Below the pieces are notes generated by a model. It did not search any database and had not been told where the DNA came from. It saw only the letters and a program-made list of their open reading frames with translations. A stretch of 43,813 bases of DNA from Elusimicrobiota bacterium (GTDB lineage Bacteria > Elusimicrobiota > Elusimicrobia > UBA1565 > UBA9628), in the NCBI GenBank assembly GCA_016204945.1, contig JACQJQ010000003.1:1-43813 (forward strand). Direction: 5' to 3'. Shown here piece after piece: positions 1-9,111 of the stretch. Each line of letters begins with the position of its first letter. Position 1 is the stretch's first letter. The position numbers and the translations under genes were made by a program.

Positions 1-434
1 ACAAGGTCCGCATCGACTACTATCCCCCCCGCGGAGACGCCAAAGAGGGGTGGGACAACATCGATATCCGCGGCTGGCTCAACATGCCGATGCAGATCAA
101 GATCAATTTCCTCTGCCGCGACTCGATCCTCGCGGCCCCTATCGCGCTCGACCTGGTCCTGTTTCTAGACCTCGCCAAGCGGGCCGGGCTCAAGGGCACC
201 CAGGAATGGCTTTCGTTCTTCTTCAAGAGCCCCCAGTGCCGCGAGGACCTCAAGCCCGAGCACGACCTGTTCATCCAGCATTTGAAGCTCAAGAATACGC
301 TGCGCGTGCTGATGGGCGAGGAGGTCCTCGATCACAGCGGCCTCGACTACTACGACCCCTCAAGGACCGCCCCCGCCGCCCCGGCCCCCGCGCCGGCTCC
401 AAGGCGGGCCAAATTGGCCAAAACCAGGCGCTAA
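1..434 (+). CDS. ino1: myo-inositol-1-phosphate synthase, C-terminal part (5' truncated by window)
   Basis: The reading frame is open from base 3 and ends in TAA at 434, giving about 143 residues. The visible part contains segments typical of the Ino1 family C-terminus: RIDYYPPRGDAKEGWDNIDI, then a GW..MPMQIKINFLCRDSILAAP stretch and a QEWLSFFFKSP motif. The family converts glucose-6-phosphate to inositol-1-phosphate using NAD, the entry step to inositol lipids and solutes. The last ~25 residues (about 355-434) are an Ala/Pro then Arg/Lys tail, which looks lineage-specific. The N-terminal Rossmann domain lies outside the window, so completeness cannot be judged. A strong terminator follows 26 bases later, so it does not belong to the bamA operon. 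Confidence 0.87.
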   Translation, partial: KVRIDYYPPRGDAKEGWDNIDIRGWLNMPMQIKINFLCRDSILAAPIALDLVLFLDLAKRAGLKGTQEWLSFFFKSPQCREDLKPEHDLFIQHLKLKNTLRVLMGEEVLDHSGLDYYDPSRTAPAAPAPAPAPRRAKLAKTRR

Positions 435-460
435 ACGCGCGTCTGGCCGCTGTATAAGGA

Positions 461-498
461 AAAGAGCGGGCCTCCCGCAAAGGGGGCCCGCTCTTTTT
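461..498 (+). terminator. Rho-independent terminator after ino1
   Basis: A perfect 12-bp stem, AAAGAGCGGGCC (461-472) with GGCCCGCTCTTT (485-496), encloses a 12-nt loop and ends in a run of T residues (494-498). It separates ino1 from the bamA operon. The bamA -10 box begins only three bases after the T-run. Confidence 0.9.
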
Positions 499-500
499 GG

Positions 501-506
501 TATACT
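501..506 (+). promoter_or_regulatory. -10 box (TATACT) for the bamA-lpx operon
   Basis: TATACT lies 10 nt before the GTG start of bamA, directly after the ino1 terminator. No good -35 hexamer is visible 16-18 nt upstream, because that space is taken by the terminator stem. If used, the transcript would have a leader of only about 3-4 nt. It is the only promoter-like element seen ahead of the long operon. Confidence 0.55.
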
Positions 507-516
507 GCCTTTTCCG

Positions 517-2994
517 GTGAAAAGCTTGCTCATGAACGTTATTTTCGCGGCCGCGCTGTCGTCATCGGCCCAAGGACAGACGGCATCCTCCGGGACCGCC
601 CCGTTCCCCGAGGCGCCCCCAACCTCCACGGCTCCGGCCATCGTCGCGATCTCATCCCAGGCCCTTCCCGGGCTGGCGACCGACTACGTCCTTCCCTCCA
701 TTTCCACGGCGGTCGCCGCCGAGCCGCCTCCCGGCGTCGTGCCCCGCCCCTGGGTGATCGGCGACATCAAGGCCGACGGACTCAAGAACACGAAGCTCTC
801 CACCGTTCGGGGGGCGATCAAGGCCCGCAAGGGCGACCTATACGACCGCCCCGATCTTGATAAGGACATACAGTCCCTCCTCGGGCTGGGCCTGTTTGAG
901 CGGGTCGGCGCCGAGATCGTCCTGCTCCCAAACCCAGTTCCCGAGCATTTCCGCAAGGTCGCCGGCTCGGATCGCCAAGTCCTGCTTAATTTCATCGTTA
1001 AAGAGCGGCCGGTCATCCGCAAGATCCTCTTCCAGGGGCAGAAGAAGCTCTCGCGCGGGGCGCTGTCGGATCTTCTCGCCCTCAAGAACAAGGACCCCTT
1101 CGATCGGACCAAGCTCGACGAGGACCGCGAAAAGCTGATCGCGAAATACCGGGAGAAGGGCTTCCTCGACGCCGCGATCGAGCCTGAGGTCAGGACCGAC
1201 ACCAAAACCGCGACCGTCGAGCTCGTCTTCCAGGTCGTCGAGGGCCCCAAGTCCCGCATCGAGCTCGTCGAGATCGGCGGCGTCGCCGCCTTCAAGCGCA
1301 AGGTTCTGCTCAAGCTCCTGAAAAACAGGCGCAAAAAGGTCTACTTCGCCAAGGACGTGCCCGACGACATCGCGAAGATAACGGCGCACTACAAAAACAA
1401 CGGCTTCCTCGACGTGGCCGTCTCAAGCCCGCTCGTCACCCTCAGCGCCGACAAGACGCGCATCAACATCGCGCTGGGCGTGACCGAGGGCCGCTCCTAC
1501 CGTTTCGGCAAGACGACCTTCGAGGGCAACCTGATCTACACCTCGAGCGAGCTCGCCAAGGCCGTCGAATACCGCGAGGGCCGGATCTTTAATCAGGAAA
1601 AGTTCGAGGAAACGATACGCGGCATCCAGGAGCTGTACTCCGACCGCGGGCGCCTGCGCACCCGCATCAACCCGGTCAAGACCTTCGACGCGCGCGTCGA
1701 CCGCATGAACGTCCTGTATGAAATCGTGGAGGGCCCGATCTCTTACGTCGGCCACGTGGACGTCGAGGGGAACAAGGCGACCAAGACTCACGTCCTGCGC
1801 CGCGAAATCGTCATCAAGCCGGGCGACATGTTCCGCTCCTCGCGCGTGCGCCGCAGCATCGACAAGATCCGCAATCTCGGCTTCATCGACGACGTGGATC
1901 TCGACCTGCAGCAGACGCCTTCCGATCAGGATAAAGTCGACCTGACCTTCGACGTCGCCGAGGGCAAGCCGGGCATGCTGACGGCGGGCGCGGCTTACTC
2001 GTCCTTGGACGGCCTCATCGGCACCCTGTCCCTGCAGCACCTCAACCTGTTCGGCCGCGCGCAAAAAGCCTCGATCCAATGGTCTTTCGGCAAGCGCGTG
2101 CAGGACTACTCGCTGAGCTGGACGACGCCTTGGCTCGGCAGCCATCCGACGAGCCTCGGCTTCGACGTCTACAATACGCGGCGCATCAACCCGTTCGACA
2201 CCTCCCTGTCCGCCTACGTCGAGCGGCGCACGGGCGGCTCGATCCGCCTCGGCCCCCGCTTCGACGAGGACAAATACCAGCTGAATCTGACCTACGGCTT
2301 GGCCCGGATCTCGATCCAGAACGTGCAGGAGCAGTTCAAGGGCTCTCTTTCCGAGGGCACCAGCATACAATCCTCGTTCGGCGCGGAGCTCGCGCGCGAC
2401 ACGCGCGACAGCATTTGGGACCCCGCGCGCGGCACCCGCCACGGAATCGGCGTCCTGCTTTCGGGCGGCCCGTTCATGGGCGACATCCATTATTTCAAGC
2501 CGAGCCTCACGAACCAGGGGCACTACACGCTCTTCACGGTCGAGGACTGGCCCTTCGTCGTCTCGGCGTACCACCGGGGCGGCTACGTCACGCAGTTCAA
2601 CGAGACGAAGATCGTCCCCGTCCAGGACCGATTCTTCATCGGCGGCCAGGATTCCCTGCGCGGTTATTCGCCGTCGGGCGAGGCCGGCTTCCCCCAGGGC
2701 GGCAAGATCTACAGCGTGGCCAACGTCGAGTTCGGCTTTCCCCTCGCCCGCGAGCGGAAAAAAACGATCGTCAAATTCGTGGCGTTCGTCGACGCGGGCG
2801 GCGCCTGGGACCGCGCGCGCGACGTCACCGGCCGCATCGGTCCCGATCGGCGCGACATCAAGACCGACATCGGCTTCGGCCTGCGCTTCGTGACTCCCGC
2901 CTTCCCCATACGCCTCGACTACGGCTACGGTCTCAACCATCGCGACGGCGAGCGCTTATATCAGATAAACTTCGGCCTAGGACCTCTATTTTAA
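517..2994 (+). CDS. bamA: Outer membrane protein assembly factor BamA
   Basis: 825 residues, close to the family norm. A short hydrophobic signal segment (residues ~3-20) is followed by an Ala/Pro/Ser-rich spacer. Next come tandem POTRA domains (about residues 80-500, starting at WVIGDIKADGLKNTK) and a C-terminal Omp85 beta-barrel (about 500-825). The conserved loop-6 motif appears as LRGY in GGQDSLRGYSPSGE (usual form V/IRGF), and the chain ends in Phe, as outer-membrane barrels do. BamA inserts beta-barrel proteins into the outer membrane and would be needed for the MtrB-type barrel in this window. The GTG start at 517 has no Shine-Dalgarno; an in-frame ATG at 532 is the alternative. It heads an operon with the Skp-like chaperone and lpx genes, a common arrangement. 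The stop overlaps the next start by one base. Confidence 0.95.
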   Translation: MKSLLMNVIFAAALSSSAQGQTASSGTAPFPEAPPTSTAPAIVAISSQALPGLATDYVLPSISTAVAAEPPPGVVPRPWVIGDIKADGLKNTKLSTVRGAIKARKGDLYDRPDLDKDIQSLLGLGLFERVGAEIVLLPNPVPEHFRKVAGSDRQVLLNFIVKERPVIRKILFQGQKKLSRGALSDLLALKNKDPFDRTKLDEDREKLIAKYREKGFLDAAIEPEVRTDTKTATVELVFQVVEGPKSRIELVEIGGVAAFKRKVLLKLLKNRRKKVYFAKDVPDDIAKITAHYKNNGFLDVAVSSPLVTLSADKTRINIALGVTEGRSYRFGKTTFEGNLIYTSSELAKAVEYREGRIFNQEKFEETIRGIQELYSDRGRLRTRINPVKTFDARVDRMNVLYEIVEGPISYVGHVDVEGNKATKTHVLRREIVIKPGDMFRSSRVRRSIDKIRNLGFIDDVDLDLQQTPSDQDKVDLTFDVAEGKPGMLTAGAAYSSLDGLIGTLSLQHLNLFGRAQKASIQWSFGKRVQDYSLSWTTPWLGSHPTSLGFDVYNTRRINPFDTSLSAYVERRTGGSIRLGPRFDEDKYQLNLTYGLARISIQNVQEQFKGSLSEGTSIQSSFGAELARDTRDSIWDPARGTRHGIGVLLSGGPFMGDIHYFKPSLTNQGHYTLFTVEDWPFVVSAYHRGGYVTQFNETKIVPVQDRFFIGGQDSLRGYSPSGEAGFPQGGKIYSVANVEFGFPLARERKKTIVKFVAFVDAGGAWDRARDVTGRIGPDRRDIKTDIGFGLRFVTPAFPIRLDYGYGLNHRDGERLYQINFGLGPLF

Positions 2995-3974
2995 TGAAAC
3001 GAATCCCGCCGCTGCTTCTTTGCGCCGCGCTGACGTCCGTCCTCGCCGCTCCCCGATCCCGCGCCATCGAGCTCTCGCTCGAGGAAAATCGCGCGGAACG
3101 CGGCAGCGTGGGCTTCGTGGACATGCGCCGCATGTTCAGCGCCAGCCCCGACGCCGCGCGCGCCCGGGAGGGCCTGGAAGAGCTCGTTCGCCAGGCCGAG
3201 GAGAGCGTCAACGCGAAAAAGGCCGAGCTGCTGCGCCTGCGGAGGGATCTCGATTCGCTTCGGATCGAGCGCGAGGAGCTCGCGCGGTCCACTCCGGCGG
3301 CCTCCGTTCCCGCGCCGGCTCCCGTCTCCGAGCCGGCTCCCTTGATGCCGCCGGTCGCGCAAGCTCCCAAGCAGGCGGCCCCGGTCGCCGCGGACACGGC
3401 GCCCGTGACCGCCCTGCCGCCGGTCGCGCCCGACGTCGCCGCCTCCAGCGAGACGGCGCCGCTGACGATCAACCTTCCCGGGCTGACCCACGGGCCCCTC
3501 GATCTCGAGCGGCCCGCCGCATCCCCCCTGAACCCAACCCGCGATCGCGGCGCGCCGCCGGCCGCGCCGGAACCGGCCCCCGCCGCCCCGACGCCGGTCC
3601 CCGCCGCGGCGGAGCCCGTCGCCGTCGCCTCGTCCCCGGCGGCCGCCTTGCCCGCGGCGGCCCCAGCCGGCCCGACGCCGGCCCAGCGCCTCCTTGAGCT
3701 GGACGGCCGAATCGTCGCCAAACAAGGCGAGCTCGACCGTCTGCAGGGCGAGCTCGACCGGGAGCGCCTCGGGGCGGAGCGCGCCCTGCTTGACGCCGAG
3801 GGACGCAAAACCGACCAGGTCCTCGCCCGTCTCTACCGCGCGATTTCAGAGGTCGCCAAGCGCGAGGGCGTCAGCGTCGTCGTGGATAAATCCGCCACGC
3901 TCTACGGCCACCCGGCCGTCGATCTGACCGACAAGGTCCTGAAGCAGCTGCGCGGAGCCGCGCCAGCCCAATGA
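2994..3974 (+). CDS. Skp/OmpH-like periplasmic chaperone with a long Pro/Ala-rich insertion
   Basis: 326 residues, about twice the usual Skp length. An N-terminal signal peptide ([20 protein letters not shown]) is followed by a Skp-type start, [12 protein letters not shown], and a first charged helix to about residue 96. Residues ~97-230 are a low-complexity Ala/Pro/Val-rich stretch. A second heptad-rich helix, [14 protein letters not shown], then leads to the family's closing segment, [20 protein letters not shown]. Skp trimers carry unfolded outer-membrane proteins through the periplasm to BamA. The position between bamA and lpxD matches skp in many bacteria. What is odd is that the insertion falls where the two helices of the tentacle hairpin would normally join. 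The start overlaps the bamA stop (TAATG). I am sure of the family, less so that it still works as a trimeric chaperone. Confidence 0.85.
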   Translation: MKRIPPLLLCAALTSVLAAPRSRAIELSLEENRAERGSVGFVDMRRMFSASPDAARAREGLEELVRQAEESVNAKKAELLRLRRDLDSLRIEREELARSTPAASVPAPAPVSEPAPLMPPVAQAPKQAAPVAADTAPVTALPPVAPDVAASSETAPLTINLPGLTHGPLDLERPAASPLNPTRDRGAPPAAPEPAPAAPTPVPAAAEPVAVASSPAAALPAAAPAGPTPAQRLLELDGRIVAKQGELDRLQGELDRERLGAERALLDAEGRKTDQVLARLYRAISEVAKREGVSVVVDKSATLYGHPAVDLTDKVLKQLRGAAPAQ

Positions 3975-5014
3975 AAACGCTGCCGAAGCCGCTGACCGTC
4001 TCGGACATCGCCGCGCTCGTGGGGGGCGAGGCCATGGGCGCGCTCGACCACGCGGTCACGGGCGTCGCGAACCTGGCCGATGCCCGGCCCACGGACGCGG
4101 CGTTTCTCGAGAACCAAAAATACGCGGCCCTCGCAGCCGCGGCTCCCGCGGGCTGCCTGTTCCTGGGTCCGGAGCGCCGGGACATGCCCTGCGCCGCGAA
4201 GGGCAGGGTCATCGTCCAAGAGCCCCGCGCCGCCTTCGCGGCGCTCGTGCGCCTGATCGACGCGCACGACAGGACCAAGATTCTTCCCGCGCGCAGCGCG
4301 CGGGCCTCGATCCACGACCGAGCCGTCCTGGGGCCCAACGTCGCGATCGGCGACTTCGCGGTCGTCGAGAGCGGCGCGGAGATCGGCGAGAACACGGTCG
4401 TCATGCCGCAGGCATACATCGGCGCCAACGCCAAGATCGGCCGCGACTGCCTGATCTATCCGCAGGTCGTCATCCGGGAAGATTGCGTGGTCGGCGATGG
4501 CGTCATCATCCACCCGGGCGCGGTCATCGGGGCCGACGGCTTCGGCTTCCTCACCGACAAGAAGACGGGCCGGCACGCCAAGATACCGCAAATCGGAAAC
4601 GTGATCATCGAGGACGGCGTCGAGATCGGCGCCAACTCGACGATCGACCGCGGCGCCGTCGGCTCGACCGTGGTCCGGCGCGGGACCCAGATCGACAATC
4701 TCGTTCAGATCGCCCACAACGTCCAGATCGGCCGCGACTGCGTCATCGTCTCGCAGACGGGCATCGCCGGCTCGTCGATCGTCGGCGACAACGTCATACT
4801 CGCCGGCCAAGCCGGGATCGCCGGCCACCTGACGATTGGAAGCGGCGCGATCATCACCGCGCAGACCGGCGTCATGAGCGACGTGCCCCCGAAATCCGTC
4901 CTGTTCGGCTCGCCCGGCCGCCCGCACCGGGAAGCTTTCAAGCTTCAGGCTCTCATCGGCCGCCTGCCGGAGCTGTTCGAGAAGATCAAGAAACTCGAGA
5001 GGCCCACGATATGA
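3971..5014 (+). CDS. lpxD: UDP-3-O-(3-hydroxyacyl)glucosamine N-acyltransferase LpxD
   Basis: 347 residues, normal for LpxD. An N-terminal uridine-binding domain (to about residue 105) is followed by left-handed beta-helix hexapeptide repeats (for example [19 protein letters not shown]), then a C-terminal helix. The catalytic histidine motif is seen in [12 protein letters not shown]. It transfers the second hydroxyacyl chain from acyl-ACP to the lipid A precursor in the cytoplasm, after LpxC. The start overlaps the previous stop as ATGA, indicating translational coupling. Only one lpxD copy is present in this window. Confidence 0.96.
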   Translation: MKTLPKPLTVSDIAALVGGEAMGALDHAVTGVANLADARPTDAAFLENQKYAALAAAAPAGCLFLGPERRDMPCAAKGRVIVQEPRAAFAALVRLIDAHDRTKILPARSARASIHDRAVLGPNVAIGDFAVVESGAEIGENTVVMPQAYIGANAKIGRDCLIYPQVVIREDCVVGDGVIIHPGAVIGADGFGFLTDKKTGRHAKIPQIGNVIIEDGVEIGANSTIDRGAVGSTVVRRGTQIDNLVQIAHNVQIGRDCVIVSQTGIAGSSIVGDNVILAGQAGIAGHLTIGSGAIITAQTGVMSDVPPKSVLFGSPGRPHREAFKLQALIGRLPELFEKIKKLERPTI

Positions 5015-5907
5015 TGAATAATGAAAATTCCCTGCAAATCACGATCGGGAGGGAGGTCGAGCTCGAGGGCGTCGGGCTCCATACCGGAAATAAATCCAGG
5101 ATATCCTTCCGCCCCGCGCCCGCCAACACGGGGATACGCTTCTTCCGCTCCGACCTGGCCGGCACGCCGATGATCCCGGCCCGCCTCGCCTTCGTGCTCA
5201 CGACCGCGCGCGGCACGAACCTGGGCCTCGGCGACGCCAAGGTTCACACCGTCGAACACGTGCTGTCCGCCTGCACCGGCCTCGGCATCGACAACATCGA
5301 CATCCTGGTGACCGCCAACGAGCCGCCGATCATGGACGGCTCGGCGCTGCCGTTCATCGAGGCGCTCATCCGCGCGGGCCTCAAGATCCTCGACGCCCCG
5401 AAGCGCCGCCTGCACCTGCCGCACGAGGTCGTCTACGCGGCCAAGGACGGCGCGCGCTACCGGGCGACCCCCTCCGAGCGCTTCGAGATCGTCGCGACGC
5501 TCGTGCACGATCACCCCCTCATGCCTAGGATGACCCTGTCCATGATCGTCGATCGCGAAAGCTACCTCGCCGAGGTCGCGCGCGCGCGCACGTTCTGCTT
5601 CGAGCACGAGGTCGCCTATCTCAAGTCCCAGGGCCTGGCCCAGGGCGGCAGCCTCGAGAACGCGATCGTCATCGGCAAGGATCGCTTCCACACGAACGCG
5701 GAGGGCCTGCGCTTCCCCGACGAGTTCGTTCGCCACAAGATGCTCGACCTCATCGGCGACCTCACTTTGATCGGACGCCCCCTGTTCAAGATGAAAATCG
5801 AGGCCGAGCGCCTTGGCCACGCGCACAACATCGAGTTCGCGCGGCTTCTCGACGCCGCCGCCAAGAAACTGCGCAGATCGAAGGCCCACGTCCTGGAGGT
5901 CAATTAA
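5011..5907 (+). CDS. lpxC: UDP-3-O-acyl-N-acetylglucosamine deacetylase LpxC
   Basis: 298 residues. This is the committed, zinc-dependent step of lipid A synthesis. Zinc-ligand motifs are present: [12 protein letters not shown] near residue 75-86, then a KMLDLIGDL Asp and the GHAHN general base near the C-terminus. MDGSALPF is also typical. It is a stand-alone LpxC, not the LpxC-FabZ fusion seen in Bacteroidetes, although fabZ follows after a single base. Two ATG codons (5011 and 5014) are possible; 5011 overlaps the lpxD stop as ATGA and is preferred. Confidence 0.97.
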   Translation: MMNNENSLQITIGREVELEGVGLHTGNKSRISFRPAPANTGIRFFRSDLAGTPMIPARLAFVLTTARGTNLGLGDAKVHTVEHVLSACTGLGIDNIDILVTANEPPIMDGSALPFIEALIRAGLKILDAPKRRLHLPHEVVYAAKDGARYRATPSERFEIVATLVHDHPLMPRMTLSMIVDRESYLAEVARARTFCFEHEVAYLKSQGLAQGGSLENAIVIGKDRFHTNAEGLRFPDEFVRHKMLDLIGDLTLIGRPLFKMKIEAERLGHAHNIEFARLLDAAAKKLRRSKAHVLEVN

Positions 5908-5908
5908 C

Positions 5909-6403
5909 ATGAGCGCCGAAACCGCAGGCCCCGCCGTCAACGCCGTATGTTCCGCCGCCCCCGTCCGATCGCTCGACGTCATGGGCATCAAGAAGGCGAT
6001 CCCGCACCGCTACCCATTTCTTCTCATCGACCGCATCGAGGTCATTCAGGAGGACAAGTACTGCGTCGGGGTGAAGATGGTCACCGCCAACGAGCACTTC
6101 TTCGAGGGCCACTTTCCCGGCCAGCCCGTCATGCCCGGCGTGCTGATCATCGAGTCGATGGCGCAGACGGCCTGCGCCATGCTCCTCTCCAAGAGCGGCC
6201 TCGAGAACAAAATCGCCTTCTTCATGGGCATCGACGAGGCCAAGTTCCGCGCGCCCGTCCTGCCCGGGACCGTCCTCAAGCACCACATCGAAATTCTGCG
6301 CCTCGGCAGGGCCGGCAAGTTCCGCGGGGAGGCGTTCGTGGACGGGAAGCTCGTCGCGGAGGCGAAGATGACCTTCGCGCTTGTCGACAAGGCGGCCGCT
6401 TAA
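5909..6403 (+). CDS. fabZ: 3-hydroxyacyl-ACP dehydratase FabZ
   Basis: 164 residues, slightly longer than usual because of a ~25-residue N-terminal extension rich in Ala and Val. The hot-dog fold signature is clear: IPHRYPFLLIDR with the catalytic His, and EGHFPGQPVMPGVLIIESMA with the catalytic Glu. It dehydrates 3-hydroxyacyl-ACP and so competes with LpxA and LpxD for the same substrate, which explains its place in the lpx operon. A GGAGG Shine-Dalgarno lies about 10 nt before the ATG at 5909, inside the lpxC 3' end. Confidence 0.95.
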   Translation: MSAETAGPAVNAVCSAAPVRSLDVMGIKKAIPHRYPFLLIDRIEVIQEDKYCVGVKMVTANEHFFEGHFPGQPVMPGVLIIESMAQTACAMLLSKSGLENKIAFFMGIDEAKFRAPVLPGTVLKHHIEILRLGRAGKFRGEAFVDGKLVAEAKMTFALVDKAAA

Positions 6404-6408
6404 AAGCC

Positions 6409-7218
6409 ATGGCCGCCCACCCGACCGCGATCATAGACCCGTCCGCGCGCATCGACCCGTCCGCCGAGATCGGGCCGTACGCGATCATCGGCCCCGACAC
6501 CGTCGTCGGTCCGCGCACGAAGATCGGCGCTCATGCCGTCGTCGAACACGCGACGCTCGGCGCCGACAACGCGCTGCACCCGGGCTGCTACGTGGGCACC
6601 CCGCCGCAGGACCTCAAGTACGCGGGCGAGAAGACGCGCCTCGTCATGGGCGACAAGAACACGGTGCGCGAGTGCGTGACGATCAACCGCGGCACGGCCC
6701 AGGGCGGGGGCCTGACCCGGATCGGCTCGGGCTGCCTGTTCATGGCCTGTTCGCATATCGCGCACGACTGCGTCGTCGGCGACGGCGTCATCGTCGTCAA
6801 CGCCGTCCTGCTCGCCGGGCACGTCCACGTCGGCGATTACGCCGTGCTCGGCGGCATGAGCGCCGTCCATCAGCACAACCGCATCGGCCGCCTGGCCATG
6901 CTCGGAGGCGGTTCGATGAACGGATTGGACGTCCTGCCCTTCGCGACCACGCAGGGCGACCGCGCGACGATGCGCGGCCTCAACCTCCTCGGCCTGCGCC
7001 GCGCGGGAGTGCCGCGGGAGTCGGTGTCCGCCCTGAAGGCCGCCTACCGCACGCTCTTTCTTTCGGGACTTTCCCAAGCCGACGCAATCGCTCAACTCAA
7101 GACGGGCAATCCCTGCAAGGAAGTCCGGGAATGGATCGATTTCATCGAGGCGACGGGCAAGCGCGGCTTCACGCGTCCGGCCGCCGGCGCCACGGAGCTC
7201 GAGGAGGCCTCTCTTTAG
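6409..7218 (+). CDS. lpxA: Acyl-ACP--UDP-N-acetylglucosamine O-acyltransferase LpxA
   Basis: 269 residues, normal length. An N-terminal hexapeptide-repeat beta-helix (PSARIDPSAEIGPYAIIGPD and onward) is followed by a helical C-terminal domain (LNLLGLRRAGVPRESVSALK). The catalytic histidine region reads LLAGHVHVGDYAVLGG. It adds the first hydroxyacyl chain to UDP-GlcNAc. Because a GnnA-like oxidoreductase sits in the same operon, the acceptor might instead be the 3-amino sugar UDP-GlcNAc3N; the sequence alone does not decide this. The ATG at 6409 begins five bases after the fabZ stop. Confidence 0.96.
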   Translation: MAAHPTAIIDPSARIDPSAEIGPYAIIGPDTVVGPRTKIGAHAVVEHATLGADNALHPGCYVGTPPQDLKYAGEKTRLVMGDKNTVRECVTINRGTAQGGGLTRIGSGCLFMACSHIAHDCVVGDGVIVVNAVLLAGHVHVGDYAVLGGMSAVHQHNRIGRLAMLGGGSMNGLDVLPFATTQGDRATMRGLNLLGLRRAGVPRESVSALKAAYRTLFLSGLSQADAIAQLKTGNPCKEVREWIDFIEATGKRGFTRPAAGATELEEASL

Positions 7219-7222
7219 GAGC

Positions 7223-8059
7223 ATGGAGCCGCTGGGACTCGTCGCGGGCTCCGGCCGCTTTCCCCTTCTCGTCGCCCAGGAGGCGGGGCGCCGGGGCGTG
7301 CCCGTCGTGGCGCTGGGCATCCCCGGGGTCACCGATCCCGCGCTCGCGGCCGCGGCGGGCGGCGTGACCTGGTTCAAGCTCGGACAACTCGACGCTCCCA
7401 TCAAGATCCTGAAGGAGCGCGGCGTGCGCAAGGTCGTCATGGCCGGCAAGGTCCAGCACGTGTCCCTGTTCGGCGGCGTGCTGCCCGACTGGCGCGCGGC
7501 GAAACTCCTCCTGGGGCTCAAGGACAAGCGCACGGACACCATCCTGAGGGCGGTCGCCGATGAGTTCGCCAAGGACGGCCTCGAGTTCGTCTCCTCGGCC
7601 TCCTATCTCGAGCACCTGCTCGCGCCCGCCGGACCGCTGACGGCGAAAACCTTCACGAAAGAGGAACTCGCCGACGCGGTCCTGGGGTGGCGCGCCGCCA
7701 AGTCCGTCGCGGGCTTCGACATCGGCCAGACCGTGGTCGTGCAGGGGGCGGCCATCGTCGCCGTCGAGGGCATGGAGGGCACCGACGCCTGCGTGGCGCG
7801 CGCGGCCGCCCTCGCGCGCGCCTTGGGCCGCGAGCCCGCCCTCGTCGTCGTGAAGGTCGCCAAGCCGCGCCAGGACTTCCGCTTCGACCTGCCCGTCGTC
7901 GGCCTCGATTCTCTCGCCCGCTTCCGCGCGGCGGGAGTCGGCGCCCTCGCCCTCGAGGCCGGATCGACCCTGGTGTTCGACCGCGAACGATTCGCGAGGG
8001 ACGCCGACGCCGCCGGGATCGCCGTCGCGGGCTTTCCCCCGGAGGGCCCCGTTCAATGA
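7223..8059 (+). CDS. lpxI: UDP-2,3-diacylglucosamine pyrophosphatase LpxI
   Basis: 278 residues, typical of LpxI (formerly DUF1009). The N-terminus LGLVAGSGRFPLLVAQEA and the internal VVMAGKVQHVSLF, GWRAAKSVAGFDIGQTVVVQ and PALVVVKVAKPRQDFRFDLP segments match the family. It hydrolyses UDP-diacylglucosamine to lipid X in the cytoplasm and replaces LpxH, of which no copy is seen here. The next gene overlaps its stop (ATGA). Confidence 0.95.
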   Translation: MEPLGLVAGSGRFPLLVAQEAGRRGVPVVALGIPGVTDPALAAAAGGVTWFKLGQLDAPIKILKERGVRKVVMAGKVQHVSLFGGVLPDWRAAKLLLGLKDKRTDTILRAVADEFAKDGLEFVSSASYLEHLLAPAGPLTAKTFTKEELADAVLGWRAAKSVAGFDIGQTVVVQGAAIVAVEGMEGTDACVARAAALARALGREPALVVVKVAKPRQDFRFDLPVVGLDSLARFRAAGVGALALEAGSTLVFDRERFARDADAAGIAVAGFPPEGPVQ

Positions 8060-9105
8060 CCGGGGCCGGAACGCCGAAGACGCGCGTCGCCGTGGTCGGC
8101 GCGGGCAAGATGGGCACCCACCACGCGCGCGCGCTGTCCCGGCTCCCCGACGTCGAGCTCGCCGGCGTCTGCGACACCAACATTTGGAAGGCCCAGCTCG
8201 CGGCCTGGCAGTCCAACACGGTCGCCGTGCGCGACTACAAGGACGTGCTGGCCCGCGTCGACGCGGTCATCGTGGCCGTGCCGACGCCGCTCCACTACGA
8301 GGTCGGCAAGGCCGTGCTCGCCGCCGGCGCGCACTGCCTCATCGAGAAGCCCCTCGCCTCGTCCGTGGACGAGGCGAGGGAACTGCTCGCGCTCTCGGAG
8401 GCGAAGGAGGTCATCCTCCAGGTCGGGCACATCGAGCGCTTCAACCCCGCCGTGCTCGAGGCGGTTCGGCACATACGCGACCCCCGCTACATCACGGTCG
8501 AGCGCCTTGGCCCCTACGATCCGCGCACGGCCCACATCGGCGTCGTGATGGACCTGATGATCCACGACCTCGACATCCTGCTGACCTTGGTGGGCTCCGA
8601 GGTCGAGAGCATCGAGGCCCTGGGCGCCAACCTGCTGTCCGGCCACGAGGACATCGCCAACGTGCGCGTGCGCTTCAAGACGGGCTGCGTCGCCGACCTG
8701 ACGGCAAGCCGCATCTCCCTGACCAAGAGCCGGAAACTAAGGGCGTTCCAAAAGGACTCCTACATCTCCCTCGACTACGGCAACACCGCCCTCAAGGTTT
8801 ACCGCAAGAAGGCGTCCGCGATCAAGAGCCTCAAGGACGTCGAGTACCTGAGCCCGAAATTGTCCTCGATCGACCCGCTGCGCAACGAGCAGCAGCACTT
8901 CCTCGACTGCATCCGGCACAACCGCAAGCCCTGGCCGAGCGGGGAGCGCGGGGTCGAGGCGCTCAAGCTCGCCCTGCAGATTTCAGAGGAGCTCCGGCGC
9001 TACGAGCTGTCCGGCCACGCCGGCTCCCGCTCCCTGATCCCAAGCTGGGCCCAGGACCTGGGCACGATCGCGAAATCAGTCGGCAAAGACATCTTGCGCA
9101 ACTGA
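8056..9105 (+). CDS. Gfo/Idh/MocA-family NAD(P)-dependent oxidoreductase, GnnA-like
   Basis: 349 residues. An N-terminal Rossmann fold (VAVVGAGKMGTHHARALSRL) is followed by the family's EKP motif (HCLIEKPLASSVDEA) and the substrate-domain segment QVGHIERFNPAVLEAV. The gene lies between lpxI and lpxB with a 4-nt overlap on one side and 6 nt on the other, so a role in lipid A is likely. The best-known precedent is GnnA, which oxidises the 3-OH of UDP-GlcNAc so that GnnB can aminate it. No GnnB-like aminotransferase is found in this window, so the product is inferred from family and position only. It could also act on another nucleotide sugar. Confidence 0.8.
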   Translation: MTGAGTPKTRVAVVGAGKMGTHHARALSRLPDVELAGVCDTNIWKAQLAAWQSNTVAVRDYKDVLARVDAVIVAVPTPLHYEVGKAVLAAGAHCLIEKPLASSVDEARELLALSEAKEVILQVGHIERFNPAVLEAVRHIRDPRYITVERLGPYDPRTAHIGVVMDLMIHDLDILLTLVGSEVESIEALGANLLSGHEDIANVRVRFKTGCVADLTASRISLTKSRKLRAFQKDSYISLDYGNTALKVYRKKASAIKSLKDVEYLSPKLSSIDPLRNEQQHFLDCIRHNRKPWPSGERGVEALKLALQISEELRRYELSGHAGSRSLIPSWAQDLGTIAKSVGKDILRN

Positions 9106-9111
9106 CCCTTC

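Noticed and set aside
1423-2940. A 505-residue frame antisense to bamA
   Set aside because: It is a shadow of the GC-rich bamA codons; no motif, no ribosome site.
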